The notes below the pieces were generated by a model. It made no database searches and was not told where the DNA came from. It saw nothing but the letters and a program-made list of their open reading frames with translations. A stretch of 64,000 nt of DNA from CAVSIS01 sp963814875. GTDB taxonomy: Bacteria > Acidobacteriota > Thermoanaerobaculia > Thermoanaerobaculales > Sulfomarinibacteraceae. The position numbers and the translations under genes are program-made. Shown piece by piece: positions 1 through 6,128 of the stretch. The stretch is taken from the NCBI GenBank assembly GCA_963814875.1, contig CAWFFJ010000026.1:62001-126000 (forward strand), in the 5' to 3' direction. Every line of letters begins with the position of its first letter. The first letter of the stretch is position 1.

Positions 1-170
1 CGGCCGAGCACGGCGTGCGGAGCGTCCACGTTCGCGTCAAGGGCCCGGGGCCGGGACGCGAGTCGGCGATCCGGGCGGTAGCAGCGGCGGGCCTCGACAT
101 TCGCAGCATCCGCGACATCACCCCCATTCCCCACAACGGCTGCCGCCCGCGCAAGCGGCGCCGCGTGTAG
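1..170 (+). CDS. rpsK: 30S ribosomal protein uS11, C-terminal part (5' end outside window)
   Basis: The frame beginning at base 3 encodes the last 55 residues of ribosomal protein uS11, a 30S platform protein. The read-through contains GPGPGRESAIRA and ends in the diagnostic basic tail TPIPHNGCRPRKRRRV before TAG at 168-170. The gene start lies upstream of the window, so length and start cannot be judged. It is followed after 15 bases by rpsD, with the Shine-Dalgarno sequence AAGGAG in the gap, the usual order of the bacterial alpha operon (rpsK-rpsD-rpoA-rplQ). Identification is from conserved family sequence and context. Confidence 0.96.
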   Translation, partial: AEHGVRSVHVRVKGPGPGRESAIRAVAAAGLDIRSIRDITPIPHNGCRPRKRRRV

Positions 171-185
171 CAAGGAGATCAGATC

Positions 186-815
186 GTGGCACGGTATCGT
201 GGGCCCGTCTGTCGTCTGTGCCGTCGTGAGGGCATGAAGCTGTTCCTCAAGGGCGAGCGCTGTTACAAGGAAAAATGTGCCATCGAGCGGCGCAACACGC
301 CTCCCGGTCAGCATGGTGCGGGTCGGCGGCGCAAGGTGCGCGCCTTCGGCATCCAGCTCCGCGAGAAGCAGAAGCTGCGCCGCATTTACGGCCTGCTCGA
401 GGGCCAGTTCCGGCGTACATTCACCGAGGCTGCCCGCCGCAAGGGCGTCACCGGCGAGACCCTGCTGCGCCTGCTCGAGCTGCGCCTGGACAACGTGGTC
501 TACTCGCTCGGGTTCGCGACCTCTCGCTCCCAGGCGAGACAGTTCGTGCGCCACGGCCACATCCAGGTCAACGGCCGTCGGGTGGACGTGCCGTCGTTTC
601 GCGTGCGTTCCGGTATGGAGGTCACGGTGCACGAGTCCAGTCGCACCAACCCGCTGATCCGGGAAGCACTGGACTTTGCCCAGGGGCGCGGTGTTCCGGC
701 CTGGCTCGAGCTGGAGGCCGACGCTTTTCGCGGCAAGGTGCTCGAGATGCCGGCCCGCGAGGAGATCCGATTCCCGATTCAGGAGCAGCTCATCGTCGAG
801 CTCTACTCCCGCTGA
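186..815 (+). CDS. rpsD: 30S ribosomal protein uS4, zinc-binding (C+) form
   Basis: uS4 is a primary 16S rRNA-binding protein that nucleates 30S body assembly and often represses its own operon. The 209-residue product has normal length. It starts at GTG with AAGGAG 7 bases upstream and begins MARYRGPVCRLCRREG. Four cysteines (C9, C12, C26, C31) form the zinc knuckle of the C+ type. The S4 RNA-binding domain lies around residues 98-160 (LLRLLELRLDNVVYSLGFA, then SRSQARQFVRHGHIQVNGR). It sits between rpsK and rpoA in the alpha operon. No oddity seen. Confidence 0.97.
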   Translation: MARYRGPVCRLCRREGMKLFLKGERCYKEKCAIERRNTPPGQHGAGRRRKVRAFGIQLREKQKLRRIYGLLEGQFRRTFTEAARRKGVTGETLLRLLELRLDNVVYSLGFATSRSQARQFVRHGHIQVNGRRVDVPSFRVRSGMEVTVHESSRTNPLIREALDFAQGRGVPAWLELEADAFRGKVLEMPAREEIRFPIQEQLIVELYSR

Positions 816-830
816 CGACGTGGAGGCGGC

Positions 831-1790
831 ATGATCTGGTACGAGTTTCAGCGACCAGCACAGGTCACGAGCGACGATCCCGACCGGAGCGCAACCTTCG
901 CGCGGTTCGTCGCCCAGCCATTCGAGCGCGGTTGGGGCACGACCGTGGGCAATGCCCTACGGCGCGCCCTGTTGTCGTCGATTCCCGGCGCCGCCATTAC
1001 GGCGGTCAAGATCGACGGTGCCGACCATGAGTTCTCGGCGGTCCCCGGCGTCGTCGAGGATGTTACCGACATCATTTTGAACCTCAAGAAGATCCCGTTC
1101 CGGATCCACGGGCAGGAGCCGACCTTCCTCAGCTTCGAGGCCAAGGGTCCTGGAGAGGTCACCGCCGGGCAGTTCCAGGGCTCGCACCTGGTCGAGGTCA
1201 TCGACCCCGATGTCCACGTCGCGACCCTGTCCGCCGACGGCCAACTCAGGATGAGCGTCCGGGTCGCGTCCGGTCGCGGTTACATCCCGGGTGAGGAGAA
1301 CCAGACGGACGACCTCGACCTCGGCTTCATCCCAATCGACTCCGCCCATTCGCCGGTGCGCAAAGCCAACCTGCGCGTCGAGGCGGCGCGCCTCGGCAGG
1401 ATGACCAACTACGAGCGCCTCGTGCTCGAGGTCTGGACCAACGGCACCATCACGCCGGACGAGGCTCTCAGCCAGGCCGCCCAGCTGGTCCAGGGGCACA
1501 TGGACATCTACACCCGGTTCGCCGGGATCGAAGCGGCCCCCGAGGCCGAAGCGAGCGAGGGGCGGCAAGAGGAGGACAGCGTCCTCGACCAGTCGATCGA
1601 TACCCTCGAGCTTTCGATCCGGTCGATGAACTGCCTCAAGAACGCGAACATCCGAACCCTCCGCGATCTCGTCTCACGCTCCGAGCGTGAGATGGTGGAG
1701 ATCCGAAACTTCGGCGAGAAGTCGCTGAAGGAGGTCCAGGACAAGCTCGAGGCTCTCGGCCTCGGCTTCGGAATGAAGCTCGACATGTAG
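831..1790 (+). CDS. rpoA: DNA-directed RNA polymerase alpha subunit
   Basis: The alpha subunit dimerises to nucleate core RNA polymerase, and its C-terminal domain contacts UP elements and activators. The 319-residue length is close to the family norm. The N-terminal domain (about 1-235) carries RGWGTTVGNALRRALLSSIP and the dimer/beta-contact segment TNYERLVLEVWTNGTITP. A flexible acidic linker (about 235-258) precedes the helix-hairpin-helix C-terminal domain, with SIDTLELSIRSMNCLKNANI and IRNFGEKSLKEVQDKL. The ATG start follows GGAGG in GTGGAGGCGGC, 15 bases after rpsD, so it is almost certainly cotranscribed. Confidence 0.98.
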   Translation: MIWYEFQRPAQVTSDDPDRSATFARFVAQPFERGWGTTVGNALRRALLSSIPGAAITAVKIDGADHEFSAVPGVVEDVTDIILNLKKIPFRIHGQEPTFLSFEAKGPGEVTAGQFQGSHLVEVIDPDVHVATLSADGQLRMSVRVASGRGYIPGEENQTDDLDLGFIPIDSAHSPVRKANLRVEAARLGRMTNYERLVLEVWTNGTITPDEALSQAAQLVQGHMDIYTRFAGIEAAPEAEASEGRQEEDSVLDQSIDTLELSIRSMNCLKNANIRTLRDLVSRSEREMVEIRNFGEKSLKEVQDKLEALGLGFGMKLDM

Positions 1791-1846
1791 GGCAGAGCCC
1801 GCGGCGGCTGCCGCGGCGCTGCCTCGGCGGCACTGGAGAAGGACCC

Positions 1847-2452
1847 ATGCGACATCGAATGAGCGGCCGCAAGCTGGGACGGACCTCCGCCCACCGCAAG
1901 GCCATGTTCCGCAATCAGCTGACCTCGCTGTTCGCCCACGAGCGGATCGTGACCACCGTGGAGAAGGCGAAAGAGCTCCGTCCACTCGCCGAGCGGATGG
2001 TGACCCTCGCGCGCACCGGATCGCTGCCTGCGCGCCGCCGCGTACTCGCGATGGTGAGCGACAAGGACGTCGTTCGCCGCCTGTTCGACGAGATCGCACC
2101 GCGATTCAGCGACCGGCCCGGCGGCTACACCCGCATCATGCGGCTCGGTCGGCGTCGCGGCGACGGCGCTCAGCTCGCGATCATCGAGTTCATCGACTAC
2201 GAGCTGAAGCCGAAGCAGGAAGCCGGCTCCGACAGCGGAAAGACCTCGCTCCTGGACCGCGCGAAGGGCGTCTTCGGCGGCGGCCGCAAGACCGAACCCA
2301 AGGCGGCCGCCACGAAAGAGAAGGAACCCGAGGCGGGCGAGCCGGCGCCGAAGGGCGGCGCGAAGACCGCCAAGACTGCGAAGGGCCCGAAGACCCCGAA
2401 GACCCCGAAGACCGCCAAGCCGACACCGGCTCCGGAGCCTACGGCGGACTGA
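1847..2452 (+). CDS. rplQ: 50S ribosomal protein bL17 with a long charged C-terminal extension
   Basis: bL17 binds 23S rRNA near the exit tunnel. Residues 1 to about 124 are a normal bL17 domain (MRHRMSGRKLGRTSAHRKAM; HERIVTTVEKAKELRPLAE; ending near IIEFIDYELKP). The gene is 201 codons, about 75 longer than the usual 115-130. The extra tail is low complexity, rich in Lys, Ala, Pro and Glu, with KTAK/KTPK steps, and ends TPAPEPTAD. It is the last gene of the alpha operon and is followed by a strong hairpin. The tail has no recognisable domain; it may contact rRNA or another factor, or be a neutral lineage-specific extension. Confidence 0.95.
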   Translation: MRHRMSGRKLGRTSAHRKAMFRNQLTSLFAHERIVTTVEKAKELRPLAERMVTLARTGSLPARRRVLAMVSDKDVVRRLFDEIAPRFSDRPGGYTRIMRLGRRRGDGAQLAIIEFIDYELKPKQEAGSDSGKTSLLDRAKGVFGGGRKTEPKAAATKEKEPEAGEPAPKGGAKTAKTAKGPKTPKTPKTAKPTPAPEPTAD

Positions 2453-2478
2453 CGCGGCCACCGAACCAAGCAGAGACC

Positions 2479-2510
2479 CAACGGGCGCCGTCCGCGGACG
2501 GCGCCCGTTG
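2479..2510 (+). terminator. Perfect inverted repeat ending the ribosomal/alpha operon
   Basis: CAACGGGCGCCGTCCG at 2479-2494 is followed directly by its exact reverse complement at 2495-2510, then TGTGTT. With 16-base arms, the RNA would form a very stable GC hairpin with a small loop, 26 bases after the rplQ stop. The T tract is poor. It lies between converging genes (rplQ and the beta-CASP nuclease) and could act in both directions. Confidence 0.75.
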
Positions 2511-2723
2511 TGTGTTCGATGGATACGGGCGAGTGGATCCCGATCACGCCGCGCCAAAGAGTCCTCGAAGCTGGCTGGTCGGTCCACTGGCTCGGCGGAC
2601 AGCGCCCTCGTCGTGACCAGGATCGGAGTCCAAGGATGCGCGCAACCCATCACGGGGCCTGAGGGGCAGAGGCCCCACGAGGGCATCCCGATGACGGTGA
2701 TCAGGCTTGCCGGCGGATCTGCC
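2511..2723. other. Intergenic region between converging genes, with a second hairpin
   Basis: No coding signal was recognised. A hairpin with arms GGGGCCT (2654-2660) and AGGCCCC (2670-2676) and a 9-base loop lies 48 bases past the 3' end of the reverse-strand nuclease gene and may help terminate it. The open frame running through here on the plus strand continues antisense into the nuclease gene and looks like a composition artefact. Confidence 0.4.
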
Positions 2724-4112
2724 CTACAGCGCCAGCGTCTCGCCGAGCTCCGGAATCTCCGAGCTCCAGCCGAACTCGTCGTGCAGGGTCTCCGCGAAGG
2801 CCTGCTGCGCGGGATACTCGCCATGCACGATGATCACACGGGCGGGCTCGCGCTCGCGGCGCTTCAGCCACACCTGCAGCTCCTCGACGTCGGCGTGCGC
2901 GGAGAGACCGCTGACCTGGGTCACCTGTGCGCGCACGGGTACCCACTGGCCGTGGATCTTGACCCTTTCTTCACCCTCGACCAACCGCCGGCCCTTGGTA
3001 CCCTCGGCCTGGTAGCCGACGAACATGACCGTGTTGGATGGGTCGGGCAGCCGCAGCTTGAGGTGATGGAGGATTCGGCCCCCGGTGGCCATCCCAGACG
3101 CCGAGATGATGATCGCCGGGCCGCGTATGTCGTTGAGAGACCGCGAGTCGCGCGAGGTCGGCGTGACCCCCAGGTTGGCCGGAAAGATGGGGTTGGACTG
3201 CTCGGCGAGAGAGTGGCGCATCTCGACGTCGTGCTCGTCCGTGAAGCGGCTGTAGAGGGCAGTGGCCTCGATGCCCATGGGGCTGTCGAGCCAGATCGGG
3301 AGCTCCGGGACGTCCCCGTCCACTGCGAGCTCGTGCAACATGTACAGCAGCTCCTGAGTGCGGTCGACGGCGAACGCGGGGATGAGCAGCACGCCTCCAC
3401 GCTTGATGGCGGCGTTGACCTCGTCCGCGAGGACCTCCCGCGGGTCGCGCGGATCATGCCTGCGATCGCCGTAGGTGGCTTCGATCAGCAGAACATCCGA
3501 GCCCGGGTATGACTCCGGCTCGCGCAGGATCGGAACTCCGTAGCGGCCGACGTCGCCGGAGAAGTACACCGTCTGCCGTTTGCCGCCGGCGACCTTCGAG
3601 CTGAGCTCGATGGCGGCGGCGCCGAGGATGTGGCCTTGGCGGTGGAAGCGGAAGCGGATCCCGGGGTGGAGGTCCGTCCAGTCGCCGAACGGGGTCGGTC
3701 GAAGCAGCCGCAGGGCGGCCCTGGCGTCGGCGAGGCGGAACAGGGGCAGCGCGGGGTTGTGCTTCGAGTACCCCTCCTTGTTGGCGTAGCGCGCTTCCTC
3801 TTCCTGGAGGTGGGCGGCGTCGGGCAGCAGGACGCGCAGCAGCGCGGCGGTGGCACGGGTGCAGTAGACGGGTCCCGAGAAACCCTGGCGCGCGAGGCGC
3901 GGCAAATAGCCCGAGTGGTCGATGTGGGCGTGGGTGAGCACGACCGCATCGAGGCGCGACGCCGGGTGGGGCAGCGGCTTCCAGTTCAGCCGCCGGTGAG
4001 CGGCCGGACCCTGGAAGAGGCCACAGTCAACGAGCGCGGAGAACTGCTTCCATTCGAGCAGGTATTTCGATCCCGTCACACAACGCCCGGCCCCGAGGAC
4101 GGTCAGCTTCAC
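2724..4112 (-). CDS. Beta-CASP metallo-beta-lactamase-fold RNA nuclease (YSH1/CPSF-like)
   Basis: This 462-residue protein belongs to the metallo-beta-lactamase/beta-CASP RNA-processing family (relatives of CPSF73 and bacterial COG1236 proteins). Zinc motif 2 is LTHAHIDHSG (H61, H63, D65, H66); later motifs include FHRQGHILGAAAIELS and VYFSGDVGRYG. The beta-CASP insert has LIEATYGDR and LIPAFAVDRTQELLYML, and the C-terminal RMMBL part has GLSAHADVEELQVWL. The start is GTG with GAGGAGG 5 bases upstream. A possible -10 TAAGAT lies at 4136-4131 on the minus strand. It stands alone, converging on rplQ. The substrate is unknown; ribonuclease or 3'-processing activity is inferred from the family. 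Confidence 0.88.
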   Translation of the reverse strand: MKLTVLGAGRCVTGSKYLLEWKQFSALVDCGLFQGPAAHRRLNWKPLPHPASRLDAVVLTHAHIDHSGYLPRLARQGFSGPVYCTRATAALLRVLLPDAAHLQEEEARYANKEGYSKHNPALPLFRLADARAALRLLRPTPFGDWTDLHPGIRFRFHRQGHILGAAAIELSSKVAGGKRQTVYFSGDVGRYGVPILREPESYPGSDVLLIEATYGDRRHDPRDPREVLADEVNAAIKRGGVLLIPAFAVDRTQELLYMLHELAVDGDVPELPIWLDSPMGIEATALYSRFTDEHDVEMRHSLAEQSNPIFPANLGVTPTSRDSRSLNDIRGPAIIISASGMATGGRILHHLKLRLPDPSNTVMFVGYQAEGTKGRRLVEGEERVKIHGQWVPVRAQVTQVSGLSAHADVEELQVWLKRREREPARVIIVHGEYPAQQAFAETLHDEFGWSSEIPELGETLAL

Positions 4113-4301
4113 GGCGCCTCCTCTGGCGCCATCTTAACCTGCACCTTGCTGCCGCGGACAGCCACATGGCACGCTTTGCGTGCTCTCTCCCGACTCCGGG
4201 GCTCGCCCCCGCCATCGCAACCGATGGCGGTTTGCGGCTCCGCCACCATCGGGGCCGGGTGGCCGGTTGAATCGTGCCGGCGCGGAACGAACCGGCCGCC
4301 G

Positions 4302-4331
4302 TGGACGTTAACTGATGGCAGGGACTAGAAT
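4302..4331 (+). promoter_or_regulatory. Probable sigma-70-type promoter for the membrane-stress-like operon
   Basis: TGGACG (4302-4307) and TAGAAT (4326-4331) are separated by 18 bases, 32 bases before the ATG at 4363. The gap 4113-4362 between divergent genes holds no other recognised feature. A ribosome site AGAGGAGG precedes the ATG. The -35 match is weak; the same TAGAAT box recurs before several other genes in this window. Confidence 0.45.
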
Positions 4332-4362
4332 GAAGATGGTTCCTGGCTAGAGGAGGTCGAAC

Positions 4363-4851
4363 ATGTCACAAGAACAGCAAAGCGTAGATGAGGCCATCGA
4401 GCAGGTGACCCGAGAGGCCGAAGGCGAGCTGACCGAGGTCAAGAGTGCCCTCAGCCGTGCTCAGCAGGCGATGGACAACGCCCGCTCGGCCATGCAGGGG
4501 GCCTACGGCAAGGCCCGGGAACGCTCCGCCGAGGTCGCCGATCGTGTGCGCACGCACCTCGACGAGGCGCGCGTGCACCTCAAGGAAGCCAAGGAAGCGA
4601 GCGCCAAGCTCGTCGCGAAGACCCGCGAGCAGGCCGAGCAGCTGTACGCGAAGGCCAAGGAGCAGTACGAAGCTCTGGTGGCCAAGAGCAGGGAGATCAT
4701 CGAGAAGGTTCGCGACCGGGTCACTGAGATCGACTTCAAGCAGCGAGGGGATCAGGTGCTCGAGTACATCCGGGTCAACCCCGGCAAGTCGGTGCTCATC
4801 GCCCTCGCGGCTGGTTTCGTGGTCGGCTACATCGCCCGTCCGCGAGACTGA
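4363..4851 (+). CDS. YqjD/ElaB (DUF883)-like membrane-anchored coiled-coil protein
   Basis: The 162-residue product is almost entirely charged alpha-helix (about residues 5-130, rich in Glu, Lys, Ala and Arg in heptad-like order) followed by the C-terminal anchor NPGKSVLIALAAGFVVGYIA and a short basic end. This is the layout of the YqjD/ElaB/DUF883 family, tail-anchored inner-membrane proteins reported to bind ribosomes in stationary phase in E. coli. It is about 1.5 times the usual length because the coiled coil is longer. AGAGGAGG lies 6-7 bases before the ATG. It heads a run of five closely spaced genes. Family assignment rests mainly on the C-terminal motif; function here is inferred. Confidence 0.75.
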   Translation: MSQEQQSVDEAIEQVTREAEGELTEVKSALSRAQQAMDNARSAMQGAYGKARERSAEVADRVRTHLDEARVHLKEAKEASAKLVAKTREQAEQLYAKAKEQYEALVAKSREIIEKVRDRVTEIDFKQRGDQVLEYIRVNPGKSVLIALAAGFVVGYIARPRD

Positions 4852-4871
4852 CTGGGCGGGGGTGAGGCGAC

Positions 4872-5186
4872 ATGGCGGACATTGATCTGGAGGACGTCCC
4901 CGACGGGACCCCGGACAAGGGGTCGTCGACAACTGCCGAGCCCACTCTCGGACGGCGGCTGGATCCCGACACCATCTTGGACACCCTGGTTCCCTCGACG
5001 ATCGACTGGCGCGGTACCGTCGGTCGGCATCCGCTGACCTCGGTGGTGGCGGTGGGGCTGTTCGGTTATCTGGTCGGTCGCACCAAGGGTGCGGCGATCA
5101 TGGCCGGGCTCGCCACCGGGCTGTCATCAGCGCTCATGCGCCAGCTGTCGGACGTCTTCGAAGGCGACCTCTTCGACTTCGACTGA
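4872..5186 (+). CDS. Small membrane protein of unknown function
   Basis: A 104-residue protein with an acidic, Asp-rich N-terminus (about 1-50), then a conserved-looking patch TIDWRGTVGRHPLTSVVAVG and two short hydrophobic stretches (about 58-70 and 75-92), ending in the acidic tail EGDLFDFD. The HPLTSV-hydrophobic pattern resembles the anchor of DUF883-type proteins, so it may be a partner of the upstream gene, 20 bases away. No confident family match. A weak GGGTGAGG ribosome site precedes the ATG. Confidence 0.7.
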   Translation: MADIDLEDVPDGTPDKGSSTTAEPTLGRRLDPDTILDTLVPSTIDWRGTVGRHPLTSVVAVGLFGYLVGRTKGAAIMAGLATGLSSALMRQLSDVFEGDLFDFD

Positions 5187-5198
5187 GAGGAGGCGGCC

Positions 5199-5561
5199 GT
5201 GCCGTTCTGCCCGTCCTGCGGCGTCGAGTATCGCGAGGGGGTCTCACTCTGTGCCGACTGCGGCGTCGAGCTGGCTGAGGCGCCGCCTCGACCGGTTCAA
5301 CCCGTGGAGTGGATGACTGTCGAGGAGACCGGCGACGAGGCCGAGGCCGCGATCGTGGAAGGCTTCCTGCTCGAGCAGGGCATCACGGTGCGGGTGCTCA
5401 GTCACCACGACCGCGAGTTTCCGACCACCATCGGGGCCCTGTCCACAGTCGAGGTCCAAGTGCCGGTCGACGACCTGGACCGCGCGTTGGAGGCCCTCGA
5501 TGCGCTCGACGAGGGCGGGGCGGTCCTTGGCGAAAACGCCGGGGAGGCCGGTGACGATTGA
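5199..5561 (+). CDS. Zinc-ribbon plus DUF2007-like protein
   Basis: The 120-residue protein begins with a rubredoxin-like zinc ribbon (C4-C7 and C18-C21, FCPSCG and LCADCG). It is followed by a region resembling DUF2007 (putative signal-transducing domain), with the pattern of an early helix EAAIVEGFLLEQGITVRVLS and a late VQVPVDDLDRALEALD. DUF2007 proteins are small ferredoxin-like-fold proteins of unknown role. The GTG start is chosen because GAGGAGG sits 5 bases upstream. It lies 12 bases after the preceding gene and is probably cotranscribed with it. Confidence 0.72.
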   Translation: MPFCPSCGVEYREGVSLCADCGVELAEAPPRPVQPVEWMTVEETGDEAEAAIVEGFLLEQGITVRVLSHHDREFPTTIGALSTVEVQVPVDDLDRALEALDALDEGGAVLGENAGEAGDD

Positions 5562-5606
5562 TGCGTGTCGCGCACAGCGGGCCGTGACGCTGTTCTCGGG
5601 GATGCC

Positions 5607-6128
5607 ATGACGCAGCGACGGGCGCCATCGGGGGACCTCGAGGAAGTCATGGAGCGGCTCGAGCGGGATCTCGACGCACTCTACGGTCCGGGGCAGTGCC
5701 ACCGATGGAGTGACGGCGCCGTGATCCGCGTCGACGGCGAGACAGTGGTGTTCGTGGTGGCCAGCCCGCTCGATGACGACCTCATCGTCAACGTTCGCAC
5801 CTACCTTGCCCGAGGTCTGGAGACGGTCGACGGCGCCCTCGGCCTGCACCTCGCGAGGCTCAACGCTGAGACTCTGTTCGGCGCCTTCTCGATCGACGAG
5901 GACGGCGATGTCTGCTTCGACCACAGCCTGCTCGCGTCGTCCATGAACCGCGACGCGTTGCGGGTGGCGATGCGCTCGGTCGTCCACGCCGCCGAGCGTC
6001 ACGCCGCCGAGATTCTCGCCCGCTGGGGGGGTATGTCCTCCCTTGAGACGCTGCGCCTGCAGATGGAAGCGGCGCGGTCGCAGGACGAGGATGACGAGGC
6101 GGACGACGGGAGCGTGGACCCCAATTGA
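5607..6128 (+). CDS. YbjN-like/type III secretion chaperone-fold protein
   Basis: This 173-residue protein resembles YbjN-type domains, which have the type III secretion chaperone-like fold. The match is in the pattern of strands with GETVVFVVASPLDDDLIVNV, the segment LNAETLFGAFSIDEDGDVCF and the following helix. It ends in a very acidic tail. An earlier GTG in frame (5565) would add 14 residues, but the ATG at 5607 has GGGG about 5 bases upstream and gives a better N-terminus. Its stop overlaps the TTG start of the kinase gene (TTGA), so the two are probably translationally coupled. Function is unknown; a protein-interaction role is inferred. Confidence 0.65.
   Translation: MTQRRAPSGDLEEVMERLERDLDALYGPGQCHRWSDGAVIRVDGETVVFVVASPLDDDLIVNVRTYLARGLETVDGALGLHLARLNAETLFGAFSIDEDGDVCFDHSLLASSMNRDALRVAMRSVVHAAERHAAEILARWGGMSSLETLRLQMEAARSQDEDDEADDGSVDPN

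Noticed and set aside
2508..3512. 334-codon plus-strand frame after rplQ
   Set aside because: Mostly antisense to the beta-CASP nuclease, begins inside a terminator region and has no family features.
4167..4180. Second sigma-54-like sequence (TGGCACGCTTTGCG)
   Set aside because: GG and GC are 8 bases apart, not 10, so the spacing is wrong.
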